Assembly (NCBI RefSeq): GCF_008367235.1
Contig: NZ_VTZS01000006.1
Span: 124,001-188,000 of the forward strand
Length of the DNA: 64,000 nt
Origin: Pareuzebyella sediminis
Lineage (GTDB): Bacteria > Bacteroidota > Bacteroidia > Flavobacteriales > Flavobacteriaceae
Reading direction: 5' to 3'
Both the position numbers and the translations under genes were made by a program. The notes under the pieces were generated by a model. The model did no database searches and had not been told where the DNA came from. It worked only from the letters and a program-made list of their open reading frames with translations. Shown in pieces: positions 63,795-64,000 of this stretch. The number at the start of each line of letters is the position of its first letter. Positions within the stretch are counted from its first letter, which is position 1.

Positions 63795-64000
63795 ATGACC
63801 GATTTACGAGAAACCATTGAGAAAGCATGGAACAACCGAGAACTTTTAAAAGAATCGAAGACGCAAGAGGCTATTCGAGAGGTAATCGACCTTCTTGATC
63901 AAGGTAAACTACGATGTGCGGAACCATCTGAAGATGGTTGGCAAATCAATGAATGGGTTAAAAAAGGCGTAGTGCTCTATTTTCCCATACAGAAAATGGA
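63795..64000 (+). CDS. dapD: 2,3,4,5-tetrahydropyridine-2,6-dicarboxylate N-succinyltransferase, 3'-truncated
   Basis: The start and 68 full codons are visible: MTDLRETIEKAWNNRELL, then DLLDQGKLRCAEP and WVKKGVVLYFPIQKM, the conserved N-terminal domain of DapD. The enzyme succinylates tetrahydrodipicolinate in lysine and meso-diaminopimelate synthesis. The hexapeptide-repeat domain lies beyond the window. Preceded by a TATATTTG promoter box. Divergent from ruvX. Confidence 0.92.
   Translation, partial: MTDLRETIEKAWNNRELLKESKTQEAIREVIDLLDQGKLRCAEPSEDGWQINEWVKKGVVLYFPIQKM

Noticed and set aside
1-64000. tRNA, rRNA, CRISPR, insertion sequence or prophage
   Set aside because: No cloverleaf-like arms, direct repeat-spacer arrays, transposase-like reading frames or phage structural genes were seen by reading; the repeats found are the short CG elements in four leaders only.

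Overview
The window looks like chromosome of a marine member of the Flavobacteriaceae (Bacteroidota). SecA has the long form and lacks the C-terminal zinc tail. DUF5606 lies beside peptide deformylase and RuvX. Several lineage-typical families are present (DUF4421, DUF5916, DUF2853, GH140-like and sulfatase lipoproteins), promoters of the TAnnTTTG type can be seen, and ribosome binding sites are weak. No rRNA, tRNA, insertion sequence, prophage or CRISPR was seen. Both ends cut genes: secA at the left and dapD at the right.

Layout. 0-5.5 kb: secA tail and two tandem paralogous HisKA_2 sensor kinases with no partner regulator. 5.5-15.2 kb: four paralogous ~80-residue secreted proteins, all on the minus strand, interspersed with a PepSY membrane protein, a VOC protein, a sulfatase, a small membrane protein and the ybbA/ybbP-type exporter divergent from a tesA-like esterase. 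15.2-22.5 kb: M23 peptidase, malectin lipoprotein, MsrA, an ECF sigma / membrane protein / surface protein operon, mutarotase and DUF2911. 22.5-31.3 kb: MeaB, then an envelope glycan set (GT2, flippase-like membrane protein, GT39, PAP2 phosphatase), MATE pump, MazG and a zinc-ribbon metallopeptidase. 31.4-37.3 kb: sugar isomerase, variant D-aminoacylase, SMP-30 lactonase, acetyltransferase, YdeI-like protein and DUF4421. 37.3-49.6 kb: bestrophin, six-hairpin glycosidase plus sulfatase, a sensor kinase/response regulator pair, GH140-like hydrolase and DUF5916 barrel. 49.8-58.6 kb: serine hydrolase plus aquaglyceroporin, an exported enolase-superfamily enzyme with an exported RraA-like protein, SGNH hydrolase, GH20 hexosaminidase, sugar isomerase and SDR. 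58.6-64 kb: beta-propeller amidohydrolase, DUF5606, def, ruvX and dapD.

Much of the content fits scavenging of sulfated and amino-sugar polysaccharides, with degradation in the periplasm. No SusC/SusD pair lies in the window, so it is not a complete polysaccharide utilisation locus.

The most unusual signal is the family of small secreted proteins at 5.7, 7.5, 10.0 and 14.8 kb. Three share a strongly basic C-terminal block and the fourth has a diverged form of it. All four have an upstream array of short CG-centred repeats (roughly WTCGnTRAA on the plus strand). The first repeat lies exactly 58 nt upstream of the start codon in all four copies. The 7.5 and 10.0 kb copies also share about 155 bp of alignable leader and a hairpin next to the start codon. 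This looks like a co-regulated, multi-copy secreted peptide system that I cannot match to any described family.
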